A DNA stretch of 64,000 nucleotides from Streptantibioticus_A sp037034305 (GCA_037034305.1 JBAGJY010000003.1:62001-126000); one strand, 5' to 3'; shown: positions 1 to 8,695, numbered from the stretch's first letter. Notes: generated from the sequence alone by a model not told the origin. Numbers and translations: made by a program.

Positions 1-86
1 ACAGGGCGCTCGTCGTCTATCGCCCCGGAGTGTGAGTTCCGCCCGAGCGATCGAGCGGGGAACGACATGGAGGGGAGGGGGAGTTG

Positions 87-1004
87 GTGCTCACCGGGAG
101 CGGCCGTGCCTGGATCACGGCGCTGGGGCGGACTCCCGTCACGGCCTGGAACGAGGACCTCACGGACTGGGCCGCGGCGCTCACCTACTACGCCGTGCTG
201 GCGTTCTTCCCGGTCCTGCTCGTCGTCCTGTCGGTGCTCGGGCTGTCCGTTCCGGGCTCCGCGCCGGGAGCCATCGACCACATCACCCAGTTCGTGCCCG
301 CCGCCTCCCGCGGGCCGCTTCGGGGAAGTCTGCTGGAGATGTCCCAGCAGCCCACCACGACATGGACTTTGGCGGTCCTGGGCATGACGGGTTCGCTGTG
401 GTCGGGGTCGAGCTACCTGAGCGTCTTCCGCCGCGCCCTGCACACCATGTACGGGGTGGACAGCCACCGCCCGGTATGGCACACGGCGCTGCGGATCGTG
501 CTCACCGCGCTGCTGGTGATCCTCCTTCTCGTGGCGAGTGCCGCCATCCTCATGGCCACAGGCGGAACCGCCTGTCGGCTGGGCAGGTTGCTGCACCTGG
601 ACGGTGCCACACTCGCCGCGTGGGAGCTGTTGCGGTGGCCCGCCGTGCTGTGCCTGGCTGTCGTGCTGACGCTGGTGGTCTTCCGTACCGGGCCCGCCGC
701 CTCGCGGCCTCTGCGCCGGATGGCACCGGGAGGGGTGGTGGCGGTACTGCTGTGGCTGGCCGCGTCGGTTGGTTTCGCCGCGTACGCCTCCCACGTCAGC
801 ACCTACCAGCGCGTCTACGGTTCGCTCGCGGGCGTCGCGGTGTTCCTCGTCTGGCTGTGGCTCTCCAACCTCTCCCTGCTGCTGGGCGCGCAGTTCAACG
901 CCCAGCTGGCGAAGGCGGAACGCGGCGACCGCCCTCCGCCGGGCTCGGCGGTGAGGCGGTGGCGCATGCGCCGACGTTCGCCGGGGAGGCGCACCCGCGG
1001 TTAG
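87..1004 (+). CDS. YihY/BrkB family inner-membrane protein
   Basis: A polytopic membrane protein of about 305 residues in the YihY/virulence factor BrkB family. The transport or structural role of this family is not settled. Hydrophobic segments are visible at roughly residues 30-55, 95-115, 135-160, 185-205, 215-235 and 245-270. The C-terminal signature W-x-WLSN-x3-LLLGAQFNAQ is typical of the family, and a basic arginine-rich tail follows. The start is placed at GTG 87, behind the purine-rich GGAGGGGAGGGGG; the adjacent TTG at 84 is possible. The family assignment is secure, the function is not. Confidence 0.85.
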   Translation: MLTGSGRAWITALGRTPVTAWNEDLTDWAAALTYYAVLAFFPVLLVVLSVLGLSVPGSAPGAIDHITQFVPAASRGPLRGSLLEMSQQPTTTWTLAVLGMTGSLWSGSSYLSVFRRALHTMYGVDSHRPVWHTALRIVLTALLVILLLVASAAILMATGGTACRLGRLLHLDGATLAAWELLRWPAVLCLAVVLTLVVFRTGPAASRPLRRMAPGGVVAVLLWLAASVGFAAYASHVSTYQRVYGSLAGVAVFLVWLWLSNLSLLLGAQFNAQLAKAERGDRPPPGSAVRRWRMRRRSPGRRTRG

Positions 1005-1174
1005 ACAGCCCGCGCGGGGCCATACGGCGCCGCGGGCGTCAGGCCGTACGGCGTGCGAGTCCGAGAGGCACTTCACGCCCCGTGCCTGTTTCCGCGGCAC
1101 CGTCTGGGGCAGCCGGGAGAGTACGCGCCTCCCGTTGGCACATCCCTGCCAAGAGCTTCAAGTGAGGTACGGAA

Positions 1175-1333
1175 ATGATCTTCCTCGTAGCCGCGTTCAT
1201 GCTGTTCGGCCTGCTCCTGGGCGCGGTTGTACACCTGCCGTTGCCCGCGACCGTTGCCGTCGCCACCGTCATCGTCGGCTGGCTGGTCATCTACCTCGTG
1301 CGCCGACGGCAGTCTCACGATCGAACCAACTGA
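1175..1333 (+). CDS. Small two-helix hydrophobic protein, 52 aa
   Basis: A short gene coding for MIFLVAAFMLFGLLLGAVVH and onward, ending in a basic RRRQSHDRTN tail. Almost all of the first 42 residues are hydrophobic, broken at a proline near residue 23, so two short membrane helices are likely. GAGG lies about 9 bases before the ATG. It heads a run of three tiny membrane-protein genes (this one, 1364-1630 and 1731-1865), all on the plus strand and each with its own ribosome-binding site. No function is recognised. Confidence 0.6.
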   Translation: MIFLVAAFMLFGLLLGAVVHLPLPATVAVATVIVGWLVIYLVRRRQSHDRTN

Positions 1334-1363
1334 CCACGGGCTCATCGAGTCCAAGGAGAGGAT

Positions 1364-1630
1364 ATGAGTACCGACACGCCCGTACGCGACCGACCGGCCT
1401 CCTTGCGGTACGCCAACAGTATGGCCGCCGCGTCGTTCATCTTCGGCCTGGTCGGCATTCTGGTGTTCAACGTGCTGTTCGGCCCCGCCGCCATCGTCCT
1501 CGGCGGCCTTGCTCTTCTTCGCGGCACCACCCACCGCGCTCGTGCCCGCCTTGGAATCTGCCTCGGGGCGGCGGACTTGGCGGTGCTGGCCGTTTTGACC
1601 TCCCTGGACCACACCGTGAGCTGGTCTTAG
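1364..1630 (+). CDS. Small DUF4190-like membrane protein, 88 aa
   Basis: An 88-residue protein with a short polar N-terminus and two hydrophobic helices (about residues 20-50 and 60-80) joined by an RGTTHRARAR loop. The arrangement of a small-residue-rich helix, a basic loop and a second helix resembles DUF4190-type proteins, whose function is unknown. A good ribosome-binding site (AAGGAGAGG) lies 2-3 bases from the ATG. It lies between two other small membrane-protein genes. Confidence 0.65.
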   Translation: MSTDTPVRDRPASLRYANSMAAASFIFGLVGILVFNVLFGPAAIVLGGLALLRGTTHRARARLGICLGAADLAVLAVLTSLDHTVSWS

Positions 1631-1730
1631 GAGACGCTTGGCCAGCGGTCTTCCCAGTGCCCCAGCCCTGTCACAGCCCGAGACCCGAGGCAGCGCGCCC
1701 AACCCCTACGACGGCCCAAGGAGAATCTCC

Positions 1731-1865
1731 ATGCAGGCACTGATATGGCTGGGCATCCCTCTCATCGCCGGGATCGGCGCCAGCGCATGGGCGGTCGCCG
1801 ACCGCGGCAGCGCCAAGACCTCACACCGGCGCCTTCTTCAACGAGCGCAGCACCACGGTCGCTGA
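1731..1865 (+). CDS. Very small single-helix membrane protein, 44 aa
   Basis: A 44-codon gene starting MQALIWLGIPLIAGIGASAW, one membrane helix followed by a basic tail. The start has a strong AAGGAGA site 5 bases upstream. Similar very small Streptomyces proteins begin MQALIWLLIP and are usually slightly longer. The C-terminus here (HRRLLQRAQHHGR) may reflect a frameshift near base 1820. Function unknown. Confidence 0.5.
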   Translation: MQALIWLGIPLIAGIGASAWAVADRGSAKTSHRRLLQRAQHHGR

Positions 1866-2251
1866 GGGCCCGCGGGAGGAACGCGCGCGATGGCCTGATG
1901 GCCGCCCACCCGGCCGCAGACCACCGAAGACGAAGTCATCGAACGCGGCGCGGCAACGTGTGAGGCCGCGAGCCCCTTGGCGGCCAGACCGGATGCGGTT
2001 GCCGAATCCGTCTTCGCCGTGGAAGGCGTCGCCGGGAAGCTGACCGGTCGTGGCCGTATGCCTCCGTAGGGGCTGGCACCCCAGCCGTTGAGCCGCAACA
2101 CTGTTCCACCGACCGACTTCCTGACAACGGGGGCCGCACCCGCCGGCTCCCCGCCCCACCGATCCTGCACGACCAAGATCCGGACCAGGCGCGGACCAAC
2201 TCGACCCAGCAACCGTCGATTCCATCCGTTGCCGCAGGTCAGAAGGGGATT
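1866..2251 (+). other. About 390 bases without a recognisable gene
   Basis: No convincing frame is seen on either strand. One plus-strand stretch (about 1910-2065) reads as an acidic, alanine-rich peptide (TTEDEVIERGAATCEAAS and onward) with coding-like composition, but it has no start and no recognised family. Given the aldehyde dehydrogenase tail just downstream, this may be degraded former coding sequence. Confidence 0.35.
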
Positions 2252-2323
2252 GACGTCATGTACCACCATGGGACCAAGAAACTGCTGGTCAGCTACGCCC
2301 CGCAGGGGCTCGGGCTGTTCTGA
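2252..2323 (+). pseudogene. C-terminal remnant of an ExaC-type aldehyde dehydrogenase
   Basis: The last codons before the DUF779 gene read VMYHHGTKKLLVSYAPQGLG then LF-stop. Aldehyde dehydrogenases of the ExaC/AldB type end in a closely similar H-Y-x2-TK-x-LLVSY-x4-LGLF tail, and in many bacteria that gene sits directly upstream of a DUF779 gene. Upstream of about 2250 the similarity stops, so more than 95% of the enzyme gene is gone. The TGA at 2321 overlaps the DUF779 ATG (TGATG), so the old translational coupling is preserved. An ATG at 2258 could still start a 21-residue peptide. Confidence 0.65.
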
Positions 2324-2733
2324 TGGGCGCGGCTGAGGCGCGCCGGGTCGGGTGCACCGAGGAGGCGGCGCGGCTGCTGCGCCGCCTCGCGCAGTCGCAC
2401 GGCCCGTTGATGTTCCACCAGTCGGGTGGCTGCTGCGACGGCAGCTCCCCGATGTGCTACCCGGCGGGGGAGTTCCTCGTCGGGGACGCCGATGTGCACC
2501 TGGGAGACCTCGATGTGCCCGGCACGACTCCGGTGCCGGTGTGGATGGCGCGGGACCAGTTCGCGTACTGGAGCCATACGCATCTGACGATCGACGTGGT
2601 GCCGGGGCGCGGCAGTGGGTTCTCGCTGGAGGCGCCCACCGGCCACCGCTTCCTGATCCGGTCACGGCTGCTGACCGACGAGGAGCTTGCGGCGCTGGGC
2701 GGGCGGCCTCCCCGGGGCCGGTCCGCATTGTGA
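2323..2733 (+). CDS. DUF779 family protein
   Basis: A 136-residue soluble protein of the DUF779 family. Recognisable blocks are the early FHQSGGCCDGSSPMC segment (residues ~31-46) with three cysteines, possibly metal-binding, then GD.D...G and the central YWSHTHLTIDV. DUF779 genes usually sit next to aldehyde or alcohol dehydrogenase genes; the biochemical function is unknown. Here the dehydrogenase is reduced to its last codons, so the gene is an orphan whose start still overlaps the dead gene's stop. Confidence 0.85.
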   Translation: MGAAEARRVGCTEEAARLLRRLAQSHGPLMFHQSGGCCDGSSPMCYPAGEFLVGDADVHLGDLDVPGTTPVPVWMARDQFAYWSHTHLTIDVVPGRGSGFSLEAPTGHRFLIRSRLLTDEELAALGGRPPRGRSAL

Positions 2734-2819
2734 ACACGTGAACAGCCGGGGGGTGATGTGGCGGAATAGTGGGTTCCGTTCGAAACGTTCCGCTTGGCGT
2801 TACGGATTAACTCCGCATA

Positions 2820-2845
2820 CCGTCCGGGAATTGCCCGGCCGACGG
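2820..2845 (+). terminator. Imperfect hairpin after the DUF779 gene
   Basis: CCGTC-CGGG, a 5-base loop, then CCCG, a short bulge and GACGG. A modest stem about 90 bases past the DUF779 stop, without a T tract. The rest of 2734-3042 holds no gene. Confidence 0.3.
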
Positions 2846-3042
2846 TAGGAACAGCATTCCAGATAATCTGGCTGGCCGGTGCACGGATGATTTCCGGCGG
2901 GCGTGGCGGCGCTTTTCGGGGGGCCGGGCCTACGCCGTGTGAGGGGCGTGCGGGCGGCAAACACCGCGGCGCGCACTGTGACAGAAGCGTGACGATGTCA
3001 CGGGAACCGCCCTCTCGGCGGCGCCCGCCGGAGGGTCGTACG

Positions 3043-3267
3043 GTGGCGGGCATGGCACCCTCACCGACACCCGGTCCGGTCCCGCAGGACGACCTCGGGC
3101 AGTACGTCGGCATGGCCGCGGCGGAGGCCGAGCGCACCGCGGCCCGGCACGGCTGGACGACGGTACGGGCGCTGCCGCCGGACGCGGTGATCACCCTGGA
3201 GTACCTCGCCGGGCGGTTGAACCTCACGGTCCAAGACGGCGTGGTGACCCGCTGCTGGGCGGGCTGA
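3043..3267 (+). CDS. I78 family peptidase inhibitor
   Basis: A 74-residue protein matching the small I78 protease-inhibitor family. It has the YVGM/A-rich first helix, then GWTTVRALPPDAVIT and the diagnostic LAGRLNLTVQDGVVTRCWAG end, in which the RLN block forms the inhibitory loop region. The start is chosen as GTG 3043 because GGAGG (3030-3034) lies 8 bases upstream; ATG 3052 would be 17 bases away. There is no signal peptide, so the likely target is an intracellular or leaked serine protease. Confidence 0.8.
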   Translation: MAGMAPSPTPGPVPQDDLGQYVGMAAAEAERTAARHGWTTVRALPPDAVITLEYLAGRLNLTVQDGVVTRCWAG

Positions 3268-3279
3268 ACCGCACATGCC

Positions 3280-3324
3280 GACGGCCCGCGGGGGAGTTGT
3301 GCGTACCGTTCCCCGCGGGCCGTC
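3280..3324. terminator. Strong bidirectional hairpin between convergent genes
   Basis: GACGGCCCGCGGGG and CCCCGCGGGCCGTC form a perfect 14-bp stem around a loop of about 17 bases. It lies between the I78 inhibitor (plus) and the PAP2 phosphatase (minus), so it can end both transcripts. Confidence 0.8.
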
Positions 3325-3356
3325 GACGGCTCCTCGCGTGCTGTGTGCCCTCCGGT

Positions 3357-4391
3357 TCAGCCCTGGCCGCCCCGGCCGCGGTGGGGGGCCGGGCGGGCGG
3401 GCCGCTCGACGTGCGGTGGGCGGCGGCTGCCAGGCGCCGGGACCGTCGCCCGCTCGTGGCGCGCGGCGTGGCCGCGCATGCCGTGGTACGCCGCCCGGGC
3501 GGCCGTGGCGGTCGCGGTGACCGACGCGGAGCGGGCGGGGGCGCCCGCTCCGACCGGCTGGAGCAGCGGGGCGTCGTCCGCGGCGTCGCGCGGCGGGATG
3601 ACGCCGGAGCGGGCGGCGATCGGCGAGACGGTGACCGGCGTCGGCAGCCAACGGGAGCGCAGTTGCGCCTCCTTCACCAGCAGCCACTGCTCGGCGCGGC
3701 TGATCAGCGGCTCGCACCACGGCAGCGCCAGCAGCACCAGCAGTCCCGCGCACCAGCCGCTGAGCACATCGCTGACCCAGTGCGTACCGAGGTAGATCGT
3801 GGTCATGCCCACGCCCAGCGAGAGCACCGCGCTGACCACCGACAGCACCCTTCTGGCCCGCGGCGTGGTGGCCAGATAGGCGAGGATCCCCCAGGTCACC
3901 ACCGCGTTGGCGGTGTGTCCCGAGGGGAATATGTCGCCGCCCCCGAACAGTTCGGCGGAGCCGATCGTCGTGGCGTAGTGCGGGCCGAGCCTGCCCAGGC
4001 CGTACTTGACCGCGCCCACCGTGATGTTGAGCAGCAGCAGCGCGGTGCCGAGCACCAGCAGCGGGCGCAGCGAGCGCTGCCTCCAGGTGCGCCAGCCCAG
4101 CCAGGCCGCGACCATCACCGCCGTCGGACCGCGCTGCCCGAGGACCACGAAGTAGTCGAGGAACGCGTGGAACTGGGGCCACTGCTTGTACGGCCGGAAC
4201 AGCATCACCTGCCAGTCCAGCCGCACCAGCCGGGACGCGCCCAGCACGGCGGCGACTATGGCCGCGTAGGCCACCGTGGTGGTGCCGAACAGCACCCGGC
4301 GTGTTCGGCTCATCCCTGGGACCTCGGGGTCGCCCGGCCGCGTCGGCTCCAGCCGCGGCGCCGGGTCGGCGAGGATTCGGTCAGTACGCAC
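3357..4391 (-). CDS. PAP2-family membrane phosphatase
   Basis: An integral-membrane phosphatase of the PAP2 superfamily, acting on a lipid phosphate, undecaprenyl diphosphate or similar substrate. The three catalytic blocks are present: KYGLGRLGP (a variant of K-x6-RP), PSGHT, and a final GTHWVSDVLSGW block supplying the nucleophile-activating histidine and aspartate. Around them are about six membrane helices. The C-terminal ~100 residues are polar and low-complexity, probably a cytoplasmic tail. The start is set at GTG 4391; ATG 4313 (MSRTRRVLFG) is an alternative and an upstream in-frame ATG at 4466 is less likely. Confidence 0.85.
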   Translation of the reverse strand: MRTDRILADPAPRLEPTRPGDPEVPGMSRTRRVLFGTTTVAYAAIVAAVLGASRLVRLDWQVMLFRPYKQWPQFHAFLDYFVVLGQRGPTAVMVAAWLGWRTWRQRSLRPLLVLGTALLLLNITVGAVKYGLGRLGPHYATTIGSAELFGGGDIFPSGHTANAVVTWGILAYLATTPRARRVLSVVSAVLSLGVGMTTIYLGTHWVSDVLSGWCAGLLVLLALPWCEPLISRAEQWLLVKEAQLRSRWLPTPVTVSPIAARSGVIPPRDAADDAPLLQPVGAGAPARSASVTATATAARAAYHGMRGHAARHERATVPAPGSRRPPHVERPARPAPHRGRGGQG

Positions 4392-4616
4392 GGAATCGAC
4401 GTTACAGCGTGTGACGGCTGCGTTTGGTCGAACGAGCCTTTTTGTGATGACGATGTGATGTGGCAACAGTCACGCGATGTCGGGCAGCTCACATTTTCCA
4501 CTTGTTCCGGGGATGGTTGAGCGGTGCCGCGGCGGCGGTCTTCCGTATTTACGTCCGCTATTTCTCCGTGTAATCGCGGGAATTGGCGCGGGCGATTTCC
4601 GGGGCTGAGGTGAAAT

Positions 4617-4631
4617 CTGACGTAACGTCAG
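4617..4631. promoter_or_regulatory. CTGACGT-A-ACGTCAG palindrome
   Basis: A perfect 7+1+7 palindrome in the 540-base divergent gap between the PAP2 gene and the MFS exporter. It has the size of a dimeric repressor site, but no regulator gene is adjacent. No gene is seen in 4392-4934. Confidence 0.35.
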
Positions 4632-4934
4632 GTTCGCGGGCTGGCCGCGTTCCGTTTCAAGATCCTTAACCGGGGAAGGCCAACAGCGGGTCAACGCGCG
4701 GGGACGGCGAAGCGACTGCTGGGTGTGACCGGCGCCACCCGTTGTGATCCCGCCATCAGTGGCCGGAAGTTGATGGCCGTCCCGGGAGAGTGACCGCTGT
4801 CGGGAACCGGAGCGGGCCACTCGCGTAACCTGGCGGCTCATCCGCCCCGTTTCGCCGGGTACCGCGGCCAACCGGGCGCGGACCGGCTCGGCGCCGCACG
4901 CGGGGCGCGAGCGCACACCAGTGGAGGTGCATGG

Positions 4935-6575
4935 ATGACGGGGACGACCACGGTCGGCACCCCGACGACGGCCACCGTCCCGCGGTCCAGAGGGCCCCGC
5001 ACGGACACCGGCGGGCCGACCGGCCCGGCCAACCGCTGGACGATCCTGGCCGTGCTCTGCGTCAGCCTGCTGCTCGTCGCGCTGGACGCGACCGTGCTGC
5101 ACGTCGCGGTGCCCTCGCTCACCGAGGACCTGCGCCCCAACGCGATAGCGCTGCTGTGGATCGTCGACGCCTACCCGCTCGCCGCCGCCTCCCTGCTCAT
5201 CCTGTTCGGCACCCTCGGTGACCGCGTCGGCCGCCGCCGGGTGCTGCTGCTGGGCTACGGACTGTTCGCCGCCGCCTCCACGGTCGCCGCGCTGGCCACC
5301 ACCTCGGCCGTACTGATCGCGGCCCGCGCGCTGCTCGGCGTCGGCGGCGCCATGATCATGCCAGCCACGCTGTCGATCCTGCGGCAGGTCTTCCCCGACC
5401 GCAGGGAGCGCGCGCTCGCCATCGGGCTGTGGAGCGCGATCGCCGCCGTCGGCGCGGCCGTCGGACCGGTGCTCGGCGGCTTCCTGGTGGAGCGCTTCTG
5501 GTGGGGCTCGGTCTTCCTCGTCAACATCCCACTGCTGGCGGTGCTCTGGCCGGTGGCCCGCCGCCTGCTGCCGGAGTCCACCGGCGCCCACGACGGGCCG
5601 TGGGACGTGCTCGGCGCCGCGATGGCGGCGCTGGGCATCCTCGGGGTGATCCTCGGCGTGAAGCTGCTCGGCGGCGGCGCCGCGCCCTACCAGCCGGTGG
5701 TGATCGTTCCGCTGCTGGCGGGGGCGGCGCTGCTCTGGCTGTTCGTGCGACGGCAACGCGGGCTGCGGCACCCGCTGGTGGACATGCGGATGTTCACCAG
5801 GCCCGCGTTCAGCACCTCGGTCGGCTGCATCGTGCTGGCGATGCTGGCGCTGGTCGGCCTCGAACTGATCGCCGTCCAGTACCTCCAACTGGTGCTCGGG
5901 CTCGCCCCGCTGGAGACCGGGCTGCGACTGCTGCCGCTCACCCTCGCCGCGATGGCCGCCGGGCTCGCCGGATCGCGGATGCTGCACCTGCTCGGGCCGC
6001 GGACCATGGTCTGCCTCGGCTTCGTGCTCACCGCCTGCGCCGTGCTCTCGCTGACCGTCATGGGACAGCACGACCGGCCCTGGCTGCTCACCACCGGCTT
6101 CGTCGTCCTCGGCTTCGGCCTGGAGACCACACTGTTCGGGGCGTACGAGTCGATGCTCAGCGACGCCCCGGCCGCCCAGGCGGGCGGCGCCGCGGCGATC
6201 GGCGAGACCTCCTACCAACTCGGCGCGGGAACCGGCATCGCACTGCTCGGCAGCGTGATGAACGCCGGATACGCGCCCGGCGTCCACGGCGTCCCCGGCC
6301 TGTCGGCCGCCGCCGGTGCCGAGGCGGCGCACTCGCTCGGCGAGGCGTACGAGGTGGCCGACCGGATCGGTGGCGGCACCGGCGTGGCCCTGCGCTGCGC
6401 CGCCCGCGGCTCCTTCGTGCACGGGCTGCACCTCACGCTGGCCGCCAGTGCCGCCCTGCTGCTGCTCGGCGCGGTCGCCGCGCTCCGCCTGCCGCGCAGC
6501 GCCGAGACGACGACATGCGGCCCGGCCGAGGACGCTGATCTTGAGGGTCTTTACGGCGAGCGGACGCGGCCGTAG
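4935..6575 (+). CDS. MFS drug exporter, DHA2 (14-TM) family
   Basis: A 546-residue drug:H+ antiporter of the QacA/EmrB/SmvA type. The N-terminal half carries the antiporter features: LDATVLHVAVP in helix 1, motif A GTLGDRVGRRRVLLLG between helices 2 and 3, and a G-x3-GPVLGG motif C in helix 5. The length and hydropathy fit 14 helices. Its likely role is efflux of cationic or lipophilic toxins across the cytoplasmic membrane. The start is ATG 4935, with GGAGG 13 bases upstream. No TetR gene lies beside it, unlike many relatives. Confidence 0.88.
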   Translation: MTGTTTVGTPTTATVPRSRGPRTDTGGPTGPANRWTILAVLCVSLLLVALDATVLHVAVPSLTEDLRPNAIALLWIVDAYPLAAASLLILFGTLGDRVGRRRVLLLGYGLFAAASTVAALATTSAVLIAARALLGVGGAMIMPATLSILRQVFPDRRERALAIGLWSAIAAVGAAVGPVLGGFLVERFWWGSVFLVNIPLLAVLWPVARRLLPESTGAHDGPWDVLGAAMAALGILGVILGVKLLGGGAAPYQPVVIVPLLAGAALLWLFVRRQRGLRHPLVDMRMFTRPAFSTSVGCIVLAMLALVGLELIAVQYLQLVLGLAPLETGLRLLPLTLAAMAAGLAGSRMLHLLGPRTMVCLGFVLTACAVLSLTVMGQHDRPWLLTTGFVVLGFGLETTLFGAYESMLSDAPAAQAGGAAAIGETSYQLGAGTGIALLGSVMNAGYAPGVHGVPGLSAAAGAEAAHSLGEAYEVADRIGGGTGVALRCAARGSFVHGLHLTLAASAALLLLGAVAALRLPRSAETTTCGPAEDADLEGLYGERTRP

Positions 6576-6634
6576 CGTCAGCGGCGACCAGGAAAGATCG
6601 ACCAGAGGCCATCGACCGTCCCGAGGAGCCGTCC

Positions 6635-7819
6635 ATGAGTCCCAGCGCGCCGTCGTTCGACCCGCTCGATCCGCTCGGTCTCGACGACCTGCTGAGCGAC
6701 GAGGACCGCGCGGTACGGGACACGGTGCGCCGCTGGGCGGCCGACCGGGTGCTGCCGGACATCGCCGAGTGGTACGAGCGCGGTGAACTGCCCGGCATCC
6801 GCGAGCTGGCCCGCGAACTCGGCGCCATCGGAGCGCTCGGCATGTCGCTCGACGGGTACGGCTGCGCGGGCGCCAGCGCCGTCCAGTACGGTCTGGCCTG
6901 CCTGGAGTTGGAGGCCGCCGACTCCGGGATCCGCTCGCTGGTCTCGGTCCAGGGCTCGCTGGCGATGTACGCGATCCACCGCTACGGCTCCGAGGCGCAC
7001 AAGCGGGAGTGGCTGCCGCGGATGGCCGCCGGAGAGGTGATCGGCTGCTTCGGGCTGACCGAGCCCGACCACGGCTCCGATCCGGCCGGGATGACCACGT
7101 ACGCCAAGCGGGACGGCACCGACTGGGTGCTGACCGGGCGCAAGATGTGGATCACCAACGGTTCGGTGGCCCAGGTCGCGGTGGTCTGGGCCCGCACCGA
7201 CGAAGGTATCCGCGGCTTCGTCGTCCCCACCGACTCACCCGGCTTCTGCGCGCCGGAGATCAGGCACAAGTGGAGCCTGCGTGCCTCGGTCACCAGTGAA
7301 CTGGTGCTGGACGACGTGCGGTTGCCCGCCGACGCCGTGCTCCCCGGGGTCACCGGGCTGCGCGGGCCGCTGAGCTGCCTGAGCCACGCCCGGTACGGCA
7401 TCGTCTGGGGCTCGATGGGCGCGGCCCGCAGCTGCTTCGAGTCGGCGCTGGACTATGCCAGGTCCCGGGAGCAGTTCGGCCGCCCGATCGGCGCCTTCCA
7501 GCTCACCCAGGCCAAGCTCGCCGACATGGCCGTCGAACTGCACAAGGGCATCCTGCTCGCCCACCACCTCGGCCGCCGGATGGACGCCGGGCGGCTGCGC
7601 CCGGAACAGGTCAGCTTCGGCAAGCTCAACAACGTGCGCGAGGCGATCGAGATCTGCCGGACGGCTCGCACGATCCTCGGTGCGAACGGGATTTCGCTGG
7701 AGTACCCCGTGATGCGGCACGCCACCAACCTGGAGAGCGTCCTGACCTACGAAGGCACGGTGGAAATGCACCAGTTGGTCCTGGGTAAGGCCCTGACCGG
7801 CCTCGACGCGTTCCGCTGA
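6635..7819 (+). CDS. Acyl-CoA dehydrogenase, glutaryl-CoA dehydrogenase-like
   Basis: A 394-residue FAD-dependent acyl-CoA dehydrogenase with the full three-domain fold: N-terminal helices, then a middle beta domain with CFGLTEPDHGSDPAGM and KMWITNGS, then a C-terminal helical domain with YARSREQFGRPIGAFQ. The catalytic base is the glutamate of TYEGTVEMHQLVLGKAL near residue 375, the position and context seen in glutaryl-CoA dehydrogenases (GcdH). It would oxidise an acyl-CoA in the cytoplasm and pass electrons to ETF. GAGGAG precedes the ATG. It lies 59 bases after the MFS gene, but a functional link is doubtful. Confidence 0.9.
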   Translation: MSPSAPSFDPLDPLGLDDLLSDEDRAVRDTVRRWAADRVLPDIAEWYERGELPGIRELARELGAIGALGMSLDGYGCAGASAVQYGLACLELEAADSGIRSLVSVQGSLAMYAIHRYGSEAHKREWLPRMAAGEVIGCFGLTEPDHGSDPAGMTTYAKRDGTDWVLTGRKMWITNGSVAQVAVVWARTDEGIRGFVVPTDSPGFCAPEIRHKWSLRASVTSELVLDDVRLPADAVLPGVTGLRGPLSCLSHARYGIVWGSMGAARSCFESALDYARSREQFGRPIGAFQLTQAKLADMAVELHKGILLAHHLGRRMDAGRLRPEQVSFGKLNNVREAIEICRTARTILGANGISLEYPVMRHATNLESVLTYEGTVEMHQLVLGKALTGLDAFR

Positions 7820-8226
7820 GCCCGCGGGGGCACGGGGCGGGCGTTCCGTTCATGGTGTTCGTACAGATCAGGTGGCGGTCCCCGGGCTCGGCGTGGTTCG
7901 ACCGGAGTGCCGTGAGATTGCGCTCGGCGGTCTTCTGGCGGCGGGGGTACCTCAAGAACAAGTTGGGTGTGGACCACAGGCGGGACCTTGAGCCTGTGAG
8001 GGGTGAGGAGGGCTTGTTCCTTCGGAGGCGGGCAGGGCTGGGACCTCAGTGGTCCGGGCAGGGGTGCGATATCTCGGGCGTAAGCCCCGGACTCCTGGAT
8101 GGACGCGCTCCGTGCGCGTTGTCCCGGGCTCCTTCCACTGCCGCGACGGTGCGTCGCGCGACGACGGGGACGGGCGTCGTCGAACCGGCCGTGACCTGGT
8201 GGGGCGCAAGCCTGAGGGCCCCTTCG
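7820..8226. other. Intergenic region without a gene
   Basis: About 400 bases between the convergent acyl-CoA dehydrogenase and sepF genes. A GCCCGC...GCGGGC hairpin directly follows the dehydrogenase stop (about 7822-7842). One long plus-strand frame exists but has no recognisable protein features. Confidence 0.4.
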
Positions 8227-8251
8227 GGGGGCAGGCCCCCGGCCTGCCCCC
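8227..8251 (-). terminator. sepF terminator hairpin
   Basis: GGGGGCAGGCC, a 3-base loop, then GGCCTGCCCCC: an 11-bp perfect stem abutting the sepF stop codon. There is no T tract, as is common in Streptomyces. Confidence 0.75.
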
Positions 8252-8695
8252 TCAGCTCTGGTTGAAGAAGCCGTCCGTGGAGCGGCTGCCCGCCGCCCCG
8301 TCGACCACCGTGTAGTCGGCGGGCGTCAACAGGAACACCCGGGTGGCCACCCTTTCGATGGAGCCGCGCAGACCGAAGGTCAGACCCGCCGCGAAGTCCA
8401 CCACCCGCTTGGCGTCGGTCGACTCCATGGCCGTGAGGTTGACGATCACCGGCACACCCTCCCGGAACAACTCGCCGATGCCGCGCGCGTCCCGGAAGCC
8501 GTCCGGGGTGACGGTGGCGATCCGCTGGCCCTGCTCCTCGGCGCTCACCGCGGCGACCCGCACCCGTGGGTCGGTGACCCATTCGCTGGACTCGGGCTCC
8601 TCGGCGTAGTCCGTGTACTCCTCGTCGTAGTAGCGCTCGTCGTCGCCTTCGTCGACGAGTCCAAGCCATGCGCTGGCCTTCCGCACCGAACCCAT
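8252..8695 (-). CDS. sepF: SepF-family cell division protein (probable paralogue)
   Basis: A 147-residue SepF protein. SepF tethers FtsZ to the membrane during septation. Residues 1-15 form an amphipathic membrane-binding helix (MGSVRKASAWLGLVDE), followed by an acidic, tyrosine-rich linker. The SepF domain (about 55-130) contains GIGELFREGVPVIVNL and the conserved KRVVDFAAGLTFGLRGSIERV. Streptomyces carry several SepF-like proteins. The canonical one lies in the ftsZ cluster, which is not here, so this is more likely an auxiliary paralogue of the SflA/SflB kind. It is monocistronic and divergent from the DUF5685 gene. Confidence 0.85.
   Translation of the reverse strand: MGSVRKASAWLGLVDEGDDERYYDEEYTDYAEEPESSEWVTDPRVRVAAVSAEEQGQRIATVTPDGFRDARGIGELFREGVPVIVNLTAMESTDAKRVVDFAAGLTFGLRGSIERVATRVFLLTPADYTVVDGAAGSRSTDGFFNQS

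Noticed and set aside
4470..6431. A 653-codon minus-strand frame
   Set aside because: Antisense shadow of the MFS exporter, rich in H/Q/R/G with no hydrophobic or domain structure.
7852..8265. A 137-codon plus-strand frame after the acyl-CoA dehydrogenase
   Set aside because: No ribosome-binding site or domain, and it runs into the sepF terminator and 3' end on the opposite strand.
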